A stretch of 64,000 nt of DNA from assembly GCF_003987345.1 (NCBI RefSeq), contig NZ_PIPP01000001.1, forward strand, positions 682,001 through 746,000. Reading direction: 5' to 3'. Position 1 is the stretch's first letter, and every line of letters starts with the position of its first letter. Source of the DNA: Aliidiomarina shirensis. Its GTDB lineage: Bacteria; Pseudomonadota; Gammaproteobacteria; Enterobacterales; Alteromonadaceae. This document shows positions 19,150-29,035 of this stretch, piece after piece. The position numbers and the translations under genes were made by a program. The notes beneath the pieces are model-generated. The model had not been told where the DNA came from and ran no database searches. It saw only the letters and a list, made by a program, of their open reading frames with translations.

Positions 19150-20396
19150 AACTGTGCTCCAATTAATTCACGCTCAATTTCGGTGATATTTTTTGGCCGA
19201 ACTTGCCATAACGCATTATGTAAATTTGCCTGCTCTAATTGTTCATCGGACCGCGGCCAAAATCGCTTTGGCCTCTGGAAATACAATTCAACCCGGCCTA
19301 CTCCCCAGAGCGGGCCCGCGCTTGCTGTTTGCGTGTCCTCGTCGGCAACTACTTTTTCTTGAACAACAAGCGTAATCTGCGGTGGCTTGCCATTTTCTTG
19401 CAAACGAAAATACGCAGGCGCACGATGCTGTAACGGAAACCTATAGCTTCGCCTGGTTGTTGCTCGCGAGGTTGTCCAGTTTTGCTGGTAACTATCACCA
19501 AACCCTTGTGTATTCCGGCGCGTAGGTAAAGGTTCCGTTAGATAACTGGCGCCACCACCCAAAGGCAGGTAGGCGTTGGTAACCCACAGATCCAGATGTA
19601 ATTGATGCGTATCTAACGATTGCCACACCACGTTTCCACTCCGGTGTAAGCTCACTTCTGAACCACCCGCCCGGTATACCTCAGCATTAAGGAAATCAAC
19701 CCAACGATATGTTCTGCGCTGACTAAACGGATCGCGAGAATCACTTACCATTCGTATGTAATCTTTTTGATCATTTCGGTTACGGCTATACGTTTGCATG
19801 CGCAACCAAAGATTCTCCGCATCTAGCAAGGTTTGGTGATTTAAGAAGCGTATTTCTAGATCTTTCTCACTCCCCTCAACAATATCTACTGCCGTTGCAA
19901 TGCTACTAAGCCAAGCAGCCTGGTGAAATGCCCACTGGAATCCCGAAAGCCCTCGAATCACCATTTGTTGCAACGCAATCGCGCTAGTAATACCGGTGCG
20001 CATGGGTTGCCGCAGTTGGTTCAACAAGCGCGCAATATGCATCGTTACGCCATTCACATAGGGTATCCAAGCAGACACCATGGCGATATTCGTGCTTGTC
20101 TGGCGCGTCATTTCATACCAGGTGTGGAAGCCAATGATTTGGCCGATAGCCATTTCGTTCGCTATCATCGCCCGGTTGCTAATCGCTTTTAAGTTCATAT
20201 CGCGAGCTGCTATGGTACCGAGTGCTTCCGCTGCATACTGAGCCACCTGCTCAATTTCGGTTCGCTTCTGAGCCTGTTGCGCCACTGCTACAATTTGCAA
20301 CAATGCAAAAGCAAGCCCCACCACTACCAATGCCGCAAGCACCAAGTAAATTCCCTTTGAGCGTTTCTTAGCCGCCAGAATTGGTTGCTTCATCAT
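19146..20396 (-). CDS. TadG-like pilus assembly protein
   Basis: 416 residues. After a basic N-terminus there is one membrane helix (IYLVLAALVVVGLAFALLQI), then a long periplasmic part beginning RTEIEQVAQYAAEALGTIAARDMNLKA (shown broken by the helix in relatives), typical of TadG-type proteins that resemble an elongated pseudopilin. I see no von Willebrand MIDAS motif, which many TadG proteins have. It overlaps the 3' end of flp by 29 nt. Confidence 0.65.
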   Translation of the reverse strand: MMKQPILAAKKRSKGIYLVLAALVVVGLAFALLQIVAVAQQAQKRTEIEQVAQYAAEALGTIAARDMNLKAISNRAMIANEMAIGQIIGFHTWYEMTRQTSTNIAMVSAWIPYVNGVTMHIARLLNQLRQPMRTGITSAIALQQMVIRGLSGFQWAFHQAAWLSSIATAVDIVEGSEKDLEIRFLNHQTLLDAENLWLRMQTYSRNRNDQKDYIRMVSDSRDPFSQRRTYRWVDFLNAEVYRAGGSEVSLHRSGNVVWQSLDTHQLHLDLWVTNAYLPLGGGASYLTEPLPTRRNTQGFGDSYQQNWTTSRATTRRSYRFPLQHRAPAYFRLQENGKPPQITLVVQEKVVADEDTQTASAGPLWGVGRVELYFQRPKRFWPRSDEQLEQANLHNALWQVRPKNITEIERELIGAQL

Positions 20397-20715
20397 AGTT
20401 ACTTAAACTGTAATCTTGGTTCGCACGTTCCGCTGCATTATCAGCGGCAGTGCCCGCATCACGAACTTGTGTAGTACTTGATTGGCCTGAAATTTCTTGC
20501 GCAACTCCCGCCATTTGATTACGCACAGTCTTACCGAAAAACGAGTACACACCAATGGCAGCAACCACAACTAACGCGAGCACAACAATATATTCTGTCA
20601 TGCCTTGCCCTCGTTGCCGGCGCACACGCAGCGTTTTACGCCCAAGTTGACGGGTTTGTTGGCAGTAAAAATTATGCCGGTATGGGGATTTTGAAACGAT
20701 ATTGGCTTTGAACAT
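20368..20715 (-). CDS. flp: Flp-type major pilin
   Basis: 115 residues from the ATG at 20715, chosen because AAGGAGGG lies just upstream; an ATG 18 nt earlier is less well placed. A long basic leader ends in RRQRGQG, and cleavage before MTEYIVVLALVVVAAIGVYS would give the Flp signature with Glu at mature position 3 and Tyr at 4. Flp pilins usually mature to 50-60 residues; this one carries an extra hydrophilic tail (from about GQSSTTQVRDAG to the end). It is the first gene of the Tad operon, as expected for the major subunit. Confidence 0.85.
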   Translation of the reverse strand: MFKANIVSKSPYRHNFYCQQTRQLGRKTLRVRRQRGQGMTEYIVVLALVVVAAIGVYSFFGKTVRNQMAGVAQEISGQSSTTQVRDAGTAADNAAERANQDYSLSNYDEATNSGG

Positions 20716-20734
20716 AGTGCCCTCCTTGAGCATG

Positions 20735-20782
20735 ATGCTTCCTTATCTTCAGCAACACAGGCTGTTTAGATATAAGAAGCAT
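20735..20782 (-). promoter_or_regulatory. Imperfect hairpin in the flp 5' leader
   Basis: Arms 20735-20748 and 20768-20782 pair (ATGCTTC, TTAT and CT blocks with small bulges), continued inward by CAGC/GCTG at 20750-20753 and 20761-20764 around a 7-nt loop. The base of the stem is about 8 nt upstream of the flp ribosome-binding site. It could stabilise the 5' end of a highly expressed pilin mRNA or control access to the RBS. Confidence 0.45.
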
Positions 20783-20821
20783 AGCTACAAGAATTGCACC
20801 AGAAAAGTAGTTAGGGTGTTT

Positions 20822-21493
20822 TTACTCTATTGCCAAATATTTATGTAATTGAACAGATAAGCGCCAATTACGTTCACGGCACACTTTAATTGCCAGTTCA
20901 GTTGCCCGCGGGCGTTGGCTTATGGGCTGTAAACAAATAACTGCGTTGGCTTTCGCAGGTTTTTCCGCTAGCAACGCATCAAACGCTTCAATGTGTTTCT
21001 CCATTGCTATCGGATATTTTAATTCATTTGCTCGCTGCATTGCGCTAGCAAGCACAGGGTAACCACCGGGCATATCAACCTTTGGCGATACCGTGACCCA
21101 AGTAGCGTCACTCGTAAGCACTTCAAATGTGCCACTAGTTTCGATTTGCAGTTGATAGCCAAGCGGTTCAAATACTTCAGCCAACGGCCGTAAATCATAC
21201 ATACACGGCTCACCGCCGGTAATTACAATATGCTTCGCCGTGAATCCAAGATGTTGTATCTGTTCTAAGATAGCTGCAGCGGATAATTCACCATAGCGCT
21301 CATCCGGCCCAGTTTTCGCAATAACCTCGCCAAAATCAACGGCATTTTCTGCTGTTTTGCTCCATGTATGCTGGGTATCGCACCAAGGGCAACCTACTGG
21401 GCAACCTTGCAAACGCAAAAATATCGCCGGCACGCCAGTGTATAAACCTTCACCTTGGATTGTTTCGAACAGCTCATTTACCGGGTATAGCAT
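20822..21493 (-). CDS. queE: 7-carboxy-7-deazaguanine synthase QueE
   Basis: 223 residues, radical SAM. The cluster motif is CPVGCPWCDT (CX3CX2C), preceded by FETIQGEGLYTGVPAIFLRLQG (split here from the cluster). It converts 6-carboxytetrahydropterin to 7-carboxy-7-deazaguanine, the step before QueC in queuosine biosynthesis. It is divergent from queC across 114 nt, so both can share regulation. Confidence 0.95.
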   Translation of the reverse strand: MLYPVNELFETIQGEGLYTGVPAIFLRLQGCPVGCPWCDTQHTWSKTAENAVDFGEVIAKTGPDERYGELSAAAILEQIQHLGFTAKHIVITGGEPCMYDLRPLAEVFEPLGYQLQIETSGTFEVLTSDATWVTVSPKVDMPGGYPVLASAMQRANELKYPIAMEKHIEAFDALLAEKPAKANAVICLQPISQRPRATELAIKVCRERNWRLSVQLHKYLAIE

Positions 21494-21607
21494 TGAATTG
21501 GGCTTCCTGTGTTGCTTCTGTATCAGCGGAGATTAAGGTAAGATCATTGCATTAGGCGCATTATAGCAAAACCACAAACGAAATAGTGATTGGAGTTTGG
21601 AAACATC

Positions 21608-22303
21608 ATGAAGCAACCAGCAGCGAACAATGAACAGCCAACCGCGAGCAACATTGCCGTGGTCATTTATTCTGGCGGTATGGATTCTTTCACCGTATTA
21701 AATCGCGCTATTGTTGATGGTTTTAATGTACACGCACTTTCATTCAACTATGGTCAACGTCACAGCAAAGAACTCGATTATGCTGCCAATGTATGTGAAA
21801 AGCTGGGAATTCCGCATAAAATCGTTGATATTCGTGCGATAAACTCACTTCTCGCTGGCTCGTCGCTTACGTCAGACATTGATGTACCAGATGCCGAATA
21901 TGCAGAAGCAAACATGCAATCTACCGTGGTACCGAACCGCAATATGATCTTGCTTTCGCTCGCCATTGGTTATGCCGTTTCAATTAACGCGGATGAAGTT
22001 TACTACGGCGCCCACGCCGGCGATCATGATATCTATCCTGATTGTCGCCCGGAATTCGTCGAAGCAATGAACACGGTGAGCCAACTGGCGAACTACAAAG
22101 CGATTCCAGTGCGCTCACCTTATTTACACAGCAGTAAAGGCGATATTCTAGCCGATGGTATGCGCATGAATCTCGATTACGCGAATACTTGGACATGTTA
22201 CAACGGCCGCGAACGTGCCTGCGGCAAATGCAGTGCGTGCCGTGAACGCTTAGCTGCTTTTGCTGCGCACGGATTAACCGATCCGATCAACTACGAAGTC
22301 TAA
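21608..22303 (+). CDS. queC: 7-cyano-7-deazaguanine synthase QueC
   Basis: 231 residues from the ATG at 21608 (GGA six bases upstream); an in-frame TTG at 21590 is less likely. PP-loop ATPase motif [23 protein letters not shown], and a C-terminal zinc site [12 protein letters not shown]. It makes preQ0 from 7-carboxy-7-deazaguanine, ATP and ammonia. Its stop is 12 nt from the convergent nagZ stop. Confidence 0.96.
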   Translation: MKQPAANNEQPTASNIAVVIYSGGMDSFTVLNRAIVDGFNVHALSFNYGQRHSKELDYAANVCEKLGIPHKIVDIRAINSLLAGSSLTSDIDVPDAEYAEANMQSTVVPNRNMILLSLAIGYAVSINADEVYYGAHAGDHDIYPDCRPEFVEAMNTVSQLANYKAIPVRSPYLHSSKGDILADGMRMNLDYANTWTCYNGRERACGKCSACRERLAAFAAHGLTDPINYEV

Positions 22304-22315
22304 AATCATTACGGA

Positions 22316-23329
22316 TTAAGCTAAAAACATTTCCAGCAACTTCTGCGCATTTTTCCAACGTTGGCTGCCTTTTACATCGTCAAGGGTACCGAAGTGGCTT
22401 TTGCCTTGCAGAATCTTAATCGAATCGCGGCTGGGTTCTGGAAATGTTACATCAGCCAAAACCGCGCGTGCGGCACTTTGATCATTGCAAACCAGTAATA
22501 GATCACAACCAGCGGCAATCGCTTTTTCTGCACGTTCTTGCACTGTTCCTGCTACGGTTGCGCCAGCCATCAGCAAATCATCGCTAATAATCACGCCTTG
22601 GAATTCAAATCGATCACGTAATACGGTTTGCAACCAAAACTCTGAAAACCCTGCAGGCTCTGGCGCTACTTGCGGATAAATGACATGTGCTGGCATAACC
22701 GCTTGAATATTCTGCGCTAATTGTGCGAACACCGAGCCATCATGTTCAAGAATATCAGCAAGCGAGCGATCATCTACCGGAATATCAACATGTGAATCAG
22801 CAACCACGGTACCGTGCCCTGGAAAATGTTTACCTGTTGCCCGCATACCCGCTTCATGCATACCACGAATAAACGCGTTCGCTAACCAAACGATAGCACT
22901 AGGATTATCTGCGAATGCGCGATCGCCAATGACTTGGCTCGGGCCATGGATATCTAAAACCGGTGCGAAACTATGGTCTACCCCACAGGCTAACAACTCA
23001 CTCGCCATTAACCAGCCCATTTCCCGTGCCAGCGCAGCTTGCTGTGCTTCGGTTTTTGCGATTTCTTGAATATGGCCCATGGCTGGAATGGCAGAAAATC
23101 CCGGCCGGAAGCGCTGCACACGGCCACCTTCGTGGTCTACGGTGATCAGAATGTCGCGTTTCGCCGTATCTCTTATATCGGCAGTAAGCTCAGCTAATTG
23201 TTCTGGGTTTTCATAATTTCGGGTAAAAAGAATAACGCCAGCAACTGCTGGATGCGCCAACAGCTCCCGATCTTGCTCGGTTAAATGGGTACCTGAGAAA
23301 TCGAGAATTAATCCAGACATAAAACGCAT
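22316..23329 (-). CDS. nagZ: Beta-N-acetylhexosaminidase NagZ
   Basis: 337 residues, glycoside hydrolase family 3. It shows KHFPGHGTVVADSHVD, the NagZ loop with the catalytic His-Asp dyad, the catalytic nucleophile in IISDDLLM, and DHEGGRVQRF early on. It removes N-acetylglucosamine from anhydromuropeptides in the cytoplasm during peptidoglycan recycling. Two in-frame ATGs (23329 and 23320) are possible; the second begins SGLILDFSGTHL, closer to relatives. Confidence 0.94.
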   Translation of the reverse strand: MRFMSGLILDFSGTHLTEQDRELLAHPAVAGVILFTRNYENPEQLAELTADIRDTAKRDILITVDHEGGRVQRFRPGFSAIPAMGHIQEIAKTEAQQAALAREMGWLMASELLACGVDHSFAPVLDIHGPSQVIGDRAFADNPSAIVWLANAFIRGMHEAGMRATGKHFPGHGTVVADSHVDIPVDDRSLADILEHDGSVFAQLAQNIQAVMPAHVIYPQVAPEPAGFSEFWLQTVLRDRFEFQGVIISDDLLMAGATVAGTVQERAEKAIAAGCDLLLVCNDQSAARAVLADVTFPEPSRDSIKILQGKSHFGTLDDVKGSQRWKNAQKLLEMFLA

Positions 23330-23605
23330 TTTCCTGTTTTAAAGGTGAGTATCAAGTAATGACGATACCGTATTGTATATCGAATTTCTGCTCCCTAAAC
23401 AGATAATTAACGGGTAAATAGCAAGGAAAACACTCGAAGTGTAAAACTCGGTGAATGATTTCATGGAAAGCATTCCAAATTAACAAAAATATAACTATGC
23501 TAGAAATATAGGGAATATGATGCCAAATCAGTAATCTAAAACACTGTTTAGCTGCGAATTTTGGCTTGTGTGGCCGAAGCCAGCTACTTGAAGTAGAGAG
23601 AAATT

Positions 23606-24967
23606 ATGTGTGCCAGCAAATTAAACCGCAAACGCTCGCCGTTCAGCCGTAACATATTATGGGCTGCTACTATTCCACTGTTCCTTACTGCCTGTGGCAG
23701 TGAAGACGTATTTACCGGTGAACCACCGCTCATTGATAACGCGCAATGTTCTACCACTGGTCAGAATCAGCAATTGTTAAACTTCATGAACGATCGTTAC
23801 CTCTGGAAAGAGGATATGAACGCGAACGTTAATCCTGCGAATTATGATTCTATTTACGCCATGCTTGATGCCATTGTTGCGCCTCAAGACAACTTCTCTT
23901 TTATTATGACCGAAGAAGAGTATCAGGCACGTTTTGTTGATGCAGAATTCTTTGGCTTTGGTTTTGGCCTTCGTGATAGAACCGATTTAGGCTTAATCGA
24001 ACTTCGATATGTATACCAAGATTCAGCTGCTCATGAGGTGGGAATGCGCCGCGGCGATGTAATTATCGAGGTGGATGGCGTATCTATGGAAACTTGGTAT
24101 AACCGCATTGCCAGTGGCCAAGCTACATGGGTTGATATATTTGGTGAAAATAGCGAGGGTGTAGAGCGCAGCATAACCTTCCGTAAACCAGACGGTAGCT
24201 TGTTTACGGAAACCTTGCGCAAAGGAACGGTTGAAGCGAATACAATAATGGCTACCGAACGATTTGAAATTGATAACAAAGATGTAGGATATTTCGTATT
24301 TGATAGCTTTGTGAATCGTTCAGAAACAGATTTAAATAACGCTTACGATCAGTTAATCGGTGTTGATGAGCTCATAATCGATTTACGTTACAACAGTGGC
24401 GGGCTCGTTCGCGTAGCCAATCAACTTTCATCGCAAGCGGCTTGGAATAATGTTGAGAATGAAATATTTTTAACCTTCCAATATAACGAAAATTACGAAG
24501 ATGAAGATTACCTTTTTGATTTAGGCCCTGGCATAGAGCGCTTAAACCTTGATCGGGTGTACGTACTTACCACCAGTGCTAGTTGTTCATCCTCGGAACT
24601 GGTTATTAATTCACTCAGCCCGTTTGTAGAAGTGGTAACCATTGGATCACCTACTTGCGGCAAACCCGTGGGCCAGCAGCCAGATCAGATTTGCGATAAA
24701 ATTGTGTATGCTATTACTTTCCAAACTGTAAACGCCGAAGGCGCTGGTGATTACTTCGATGGTCTTCCAGTTACTTGTAGTGCAAGCGATCTTATCGTTG
24801 GTGATTGGGGTGACCCAGCAGATCCAATGCTGGCAGAAGCTGCCTATCATCTTACTAACGGGCAATGCAGCGCAGCAGGAGCTGTAGGTTCATTGCGGAG
24901 TATAGAAGCTGAGCGGGAACCACTTACTGAAGATCCAATCTTAACCAAGTGGCGCAAAGAGTTTTAA
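23606..24967 (+). CDS. S41 family peptidase, lipoprotein
   Basis: 453 residues. A signal with lipobox LTAC predicts a lipid-anchored envelope protein. After a short N-terminal domain comes a PDZ-like segment (AAHEVGMRRGDVIIEVDG) and the tail-specific-protease fold with the Ser in TTSASCSSSELVINSL and a Lys in GSPTCGKPVG, the S41 Ser/Lys arrangement. It is probably monocistronic, with ATG after GAGAG and an inverted repeat just upstream. Substrates are unknown; S41 lipoproteins of this layout are widespread in marine gammaproteobacteria. Confidence 0.82.
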   Translation: MCASKLNRKRSPFSRNILWAATIPLFLTACGSEDVFTGEPPLIDNAQCSTTGQNQQLLNFMNDRYLWKEDMNANVNPANYDSIYAMLDAIVAPQDNFSFIMTEEEYQARFVDAEFFGFGFGLRDRTDLGLIELRYVYQDSAAHEVGMRRGDVIIEVDGVSMETWYNRIASGQATWVDIFGENSEGVERSITFRKPDGSLFTETLRKGTVEANTIMATERFEIDNKDVGYFVFDSFVNRSETDLNNAYDQLIGVDELIIDLRYNSGGLVRVANQLSSQAAWNNVENEIFLTFQYNENYEDEDYLFDLGPGIERLNLDRVYVLTTSASCSSSELVINSLSPFVEVVTIGSPTCGKPVGQQPDQICDKIVYAITFQTVNAEGAGDYFDGLPVTCSASDLIVGDWGDPADPMLAEAAYHLTNGQCSAAGAVGSLRSIEAEREPLTEDPILTKWRKEF

Positions 24968-24990
24968 AATCGCGTTTCCTGAACATAAAA

Positions 24991-25017
24991 AAACCGGCAC
25001 TGAGTGCCGGTTTTTTT
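24991..25017. terminator. Bidirectional terminator between the S41 gene and fadE
   Basis: CCGGCAC (24994-25000), loop TGA, GTGCCGG (25004-25010), flanked by a run of A on the left and seven T on the right. It can end both the rightward S41 transcript and the leftward fadE transcript. Confidence 0.9.
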
Positions 25018-25042
25018 ATTTCCGATAAATATTCCTATCGAA

Positions 25043-27355
25043 TTAAATTGGCTTCGCGTTAAATTTGCCTTCTTTCATTTCATCGTTTGCAAAACTATCT
25101 ACAGCTATAGCGCGCATCCGCAGCACTTCACATTCGCCGAATTGTTCTGCTTCTTCAGCGTTTAACACATCATTGGCCAGTGCTGCCTCGGCAAGCTCGG
25201 CACCGAGTAAATTACTACTGATGGTACCTTTCTTCTGCGCTTTTTGTACTCGCTTATACACGTCTTGCAGTTCATGCATACGTACAAACGCAAGTTCCAT
25301 GTGGCCGGTTACATCCTCAGCGTCGTCTTTCCAATAACTCAAGAATGTGTGGCGCTCACGAGCAACGCCAGGCTGCATCATGGCGTCTGCTATTGCTTGT
25401 GCATAGCTATCATCTGGTTTTTGGTAACGAATACCAAATGGGAACACTAGGAATTTCAATAATCCGCCCACGAAGCCATTTGGGAAGTTTTGGAAAAACC
25501 CGGAAAACGCCACACCAATGGCATGTAAGTGGTTGGCCAGAGCATAATGTACAAAGGGTAGATCCGCTACCTGACGGCCATCATCTTCAAAGCGCTTAAG
25601 CACTGCTGAGGCCATATACAAGTGGCTTAATACATCGCCCAAACGAGCTGAAATCATTTCCTTACGCTTCAAATCGCCGCCCATCGTAAGCATCGATACA
25701 TCGGCGCAAAGCGCAAGGCCTCTGCTCATGCGTGATAGTTGCTGATAATATTTGGTGGTTTCACCGCTCACCGGCGCATTTGCAAAACGTGCGCCCGTTA
25801 ACCCATGCCAGAAAGCACTAAACGTATTCCCAGCAGCAAAACCGATGTGTTTAATCAAAAGATGATCAAATGCACGTAACCCTGCATCTTCATCTTCATT
25901 CGCTGCCGCTTCCATCTCCGCCAAAACATAAGGATGGCAGCGCGTGGCTCCCTGACCGAATATCATCAAATTCCGCGTAAGAATATTCGCGCCTTCTACC
26001 GTAATAGAAATTGGCGTTCCCATATAAGTAGAAGCCAAGTAATTTAATGGCCCCATTTGGATGCCCTTCCCCGCATGCACATCGAGGGCGTCATTCATCA
26101 CCTGCCGCCCCATCTCCGTCATGTGGTACTTTGTCATTGCTGTGATAACAGAGGGGCTGTAACCCTCACATAGAGCGGTTACCGTTAACCGCCGCATAGA
26201 TTCTATGCTGTAGTTTAAGCCACCGATGCGGCCCATCGCTTCTTGTACACCCTCAAACTTACCAATTGGCAAGCCGAATTGATGACGCACAAAAGCGTAC
26301 GCCCCGGTAAAGCGTTGCGCGTTGTGGCCTGTTGCCGTAGCCAATGCCGGCAACGAGATGCCACGGCCCGCAGATAAGCATTCCATCAACATTTGCCAAC
26401 CTTTCCCGGCATATTTTTGGCCACCAATAATCCAATCGATAGGGATAAACACGTCTTTGCCGTAGGTGGTTCCGTTCATGAACGCTTGCGTTAACGGATA
26501 ATGGCGATCGCCAATTTCAACACCTTCATGTTTAGTCGGAATAAGAGCGCAAGTAATCCCTAACTCCTCCTTGTCACCAAGCAAATGCTCAGGATCATAA
26601 AGCTTAAACGCCAAGCCCAGCACCGTAGCTACCGGTGCCAAGGTAATATACCGTTTGCTCCAATTCAGACGAATACCTACCACTTCTTCGCCATTAAACT
26701 CGCCCTTGCAAATAACGCCTGTATCCGGAATGCTGCCCGCATCAGAGCCTGCTTCAGGCCCGGTAAGTGCAAAGCATGGAATTTCATCGCCCTTGGCTAA
26801 ACCAGGTAGCCAATATTGTTTTTGCTCCATGGTGCCATAATGGGTAAGTAGCTCGCCTGGCCCTAGAGAGTTAGGAACCATAATGGTAACGGCAGCGGTT
26901 AGTGAACGCGTAGCAATACGAGAAACGATATGTGAATTCGCCGCGGCGGAAAAATCTAAACCGCCGTACTCCTTACCAATAATCATGGCGAAGAAGCGGT
27001 GTTTCTTAATTAATGCCCACACCTCTTCTGGCAGATCGCGCTGATGAGCATTGATATCAAAGTCATCGAGCGCCGCCAACAGTTCTTCTAAGGGCCCATC
27101 AATGAAGGCTTGTTCTTCAGCAGTGAAGGTTGGCACCTTAGTTTTTAATAACGAAAACCAATCCGGCTGCCCAGAGAATAATTCGCCATCCCACCATACA
27201 TCGCCGGCTTCCATAGCTTCACGCTCCGTGTTCGACATCGGCGGTAGCACGCGTTTAAAAAACTTGAACGCAGGCTTCGAAATAAGCTTACGGCGGATAT
27301 CGGGAACACCCAAAATCACCGCAATAATAAGTAATAAAATCAAAATAATGGACAT
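25043..27355 (-). CDS. fadE: Acyl-CoA dehydrogenase FadE
   Basis: 770 residues, somewhat shorter than E. coli FadE (814). An N-terminal hydrophobic helix (IILILLLIIAVILGVPDI) anchors it to the inner membrane. The dehydrogenase core shows CFALTGPEAGSDAGSIPD and the C-terminal FadE-specific extension (DUF1974) follows. It catalyses the first oxidation of fatty acid beta-oxidation. It lies 50 nt downstream of a TetR-family regulator, with AAGGAG before the ATG. Confidence 0.94.
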   Translation of the reverse strand: MSIILILLLIIAVILGVPDIRRKLISKPAFKFFKRVLPPMSNTEREAMEAGDVWWDGELFSGQPDWFSLLKTKVPTFTAEEQAFIDGPLEELLAALDDFDINAHQRDLPEEVWALIKKHRFFAMIIGKEYGGLDFSAAANSHIVSRIATRSLTAAVTIMVPNSLGPGELLTHYGTMEQKQYWLPGLAKGDEIPCFALTGPEAGSDAGSIPDTGVICKGEFNGEEVVGIRLNWSKRYITLAPVATVLGLAFKLYDPEHLLGDKEELGITCALIPTKHEGVEIGDRHYPLTQAFMNGTTYGKDVFIPIDWIIGGQKYAGKGWQMLMECLSAGRGISLPALATATGHNAQRFTGAYAFVRHQFGLPIGKFEGVQEAMGRIGGLNYSIESMRRLTVTALCEGYSPSVITAMTKYHMTEMGRQVMNDALDVHAGKGIQMGPLNYLASTYMGTPISITVEGANILTRNLMIFGQGATRCHPYVLAEMEAAANEDEDAGLRAFDHLLIKHIGFAAGNTFSAFWHGLTGARFANAPVSGETTKYYQQLSRMSRGLALCADVSMLTMGGDLKRKEMISARLGDVLSHLYMASAVLKRFEDDGRQVADLPFVHYALANHLHAIGVAFSGFFQNFPNGFVGGLLKFLVFPFGIRYQKPDDSYAQAIADAMMQPGVARERHTFLSYWKDDAEDVTGHMELAFVRMHELQDVYKRVQKAQKKGTISSNLLGAELAEAALANDVLNAEEAEQFGECEVLRMRAIAVDSFANDEMKEGKFNAKPI

Positions 27356-27405
27356 GACAACTCCTTAACGCCCGTATCGTAAATTCGTGCTCTTATAAAC
27401 ATAGC

Positions 27406-28053
27406 TTAACTTTCAACATCTGGTTCCGCAGCAGAGATACCAGCCGCCACAAAAGGCAATAATTTAAGTAAAGTTTCTTCTGCTTGCGTTTCTTCACCAA
27501 AATCGGCTGCTGCAATTTCGCGTAGCGCTTGGCTTGATGTTTGCGCGAACAGCATAGCCCCGAGGCTAAAGTGTAATCGCCAAAACAGCGTTTTCGGGCA
27601 TACATTGGGATTAGCTTGCTGTATCAATTGAAAAAATTCATGCACAATTTCGCCATAATTGGTCATTGTGAATTTACGCAAATGCCCCTGAATTTCGCTG
27701 TATGCATAACCCAACAAACGTAAGTAAATCACCGGCCCATCAACTCTAACTTGCCGTAATGCAATCATCGGCTGCATTACACATGCCAACACATCTTCGG
27801 TGGATACCTGTTCGGGATTCTTCTGTAGTTGATAAAGCTGCTCGGCGAGAGCGGGCATGAATACGCTTTGATAGCGTGCCATTACCGCTTGAATGAGTGC
27901 TTTTTTGGAGCCGAAATGATAGTTCACCGAGGCTAAATTAACCTCAGCTTCGCTCGTTATTTGTCGTAACGACGTTTGTTCAAATCCGTGTTCGGAAAAT
28001 AACTTTTCCGCGGCAACAATAATCTTATCTTGAGTGCGTAGGGCTTTCGCCAT
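27406..28053 (-). CDS. TetR-family regulator, PsrA-like
   Basis: 215 residues. The N-terminal helix-turn-helix reads EHGFEQTSLRQITSEAEVNL followed by ASVNYHFGSKKALIQAVMARY, very like PsrA, the long-chain-fatty-acid-responsive regulator of Pseudomonas and Shewanella. Location directly upstream of fadE fits control of beta-oxidation. ATG preceded by AAGGGG. A near-perfect operator-type repeat lies in its own leader (28070-28081). The alternative would be another fatty-acid TetR such as FabR. Confidence 0.85.
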   Translation of the reverse strand: MAKALRTQDKIIVAAEKLFSEHGFEQTSLRQITSEAEVNLASVNYHFGSKKALIQAVMARYQSVFMPALAEQLYQLQKNPEQVSTEDVLACVMQPMIALRQVRVDGPVIYLRLLGYAYSEIQGHLRKFTMTNYGEIVHEFFQLIQQANPNVCPKTLFWRLHFSLGAMLFAQTSSQALREIAAADFGEETQAEETLLKLLPFVAAGISAAEPDVES

Positions 28054-28069
28054 AACTGCCCCTTATTTA

Positions 28070-28081
28070 AAACGACCGTTT
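28070..28081. promoter_or_regulatory. Candidate PsrA-type operator
   Basis: AAAC-GACC-GTTT, an inverted repeat 16 nt upstream of the regulator's start codon. It resembles the AAAC-N4-GTTT core reported for PsrA sites, suggesting autoregulation of the psrA-like/fadE pair. I see no second copy directly before fadE. Confidence 0.5.
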
Positions 28082-28119
28082 AATTAAGGTTAAATCTACA
28101 GCACAATGGCACTATCAGC

Positions 28120-28150
28120 AAGCCTTCACACTAATTCAGTGCGAAGGCTT
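28120..28150. terminator. Inverted repeat downstream of kdsA
   Basis: A 13-bp stem with one mismatch (28120-28132 against 28138-28150) and a 5-nt loop lies 6 nt past the kdsA stop. There is no clear U-run on the kdsA strand, so it is either a weak terminator or an mRNA 3'-end stabiliser. Confidence 0.45.
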
Positions 28151-28155
28151 TTGTA

Positions 28156-29022
<867 letters not shown>

Positions 29023-29035
29023 TCATTGACTCTCT

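Noticed and set aside
10341-20715. Tad region as a recently acquired island or integrated element
   Set aside because: No integrase, att repeats, flanking tRNA or IS was seen; base usage looks like its neighbours by eye, although a composition test was not run.
20783-20821. Sigma-54-like sequence upstream of flp (TGG-TGC-N5-TTGTA on the minus strand)
   Set aside because: The spacing of the GG element is right, but the invariant GC at -12 is GT, and no activator site or sigma-54-dependent regulator is nearby.
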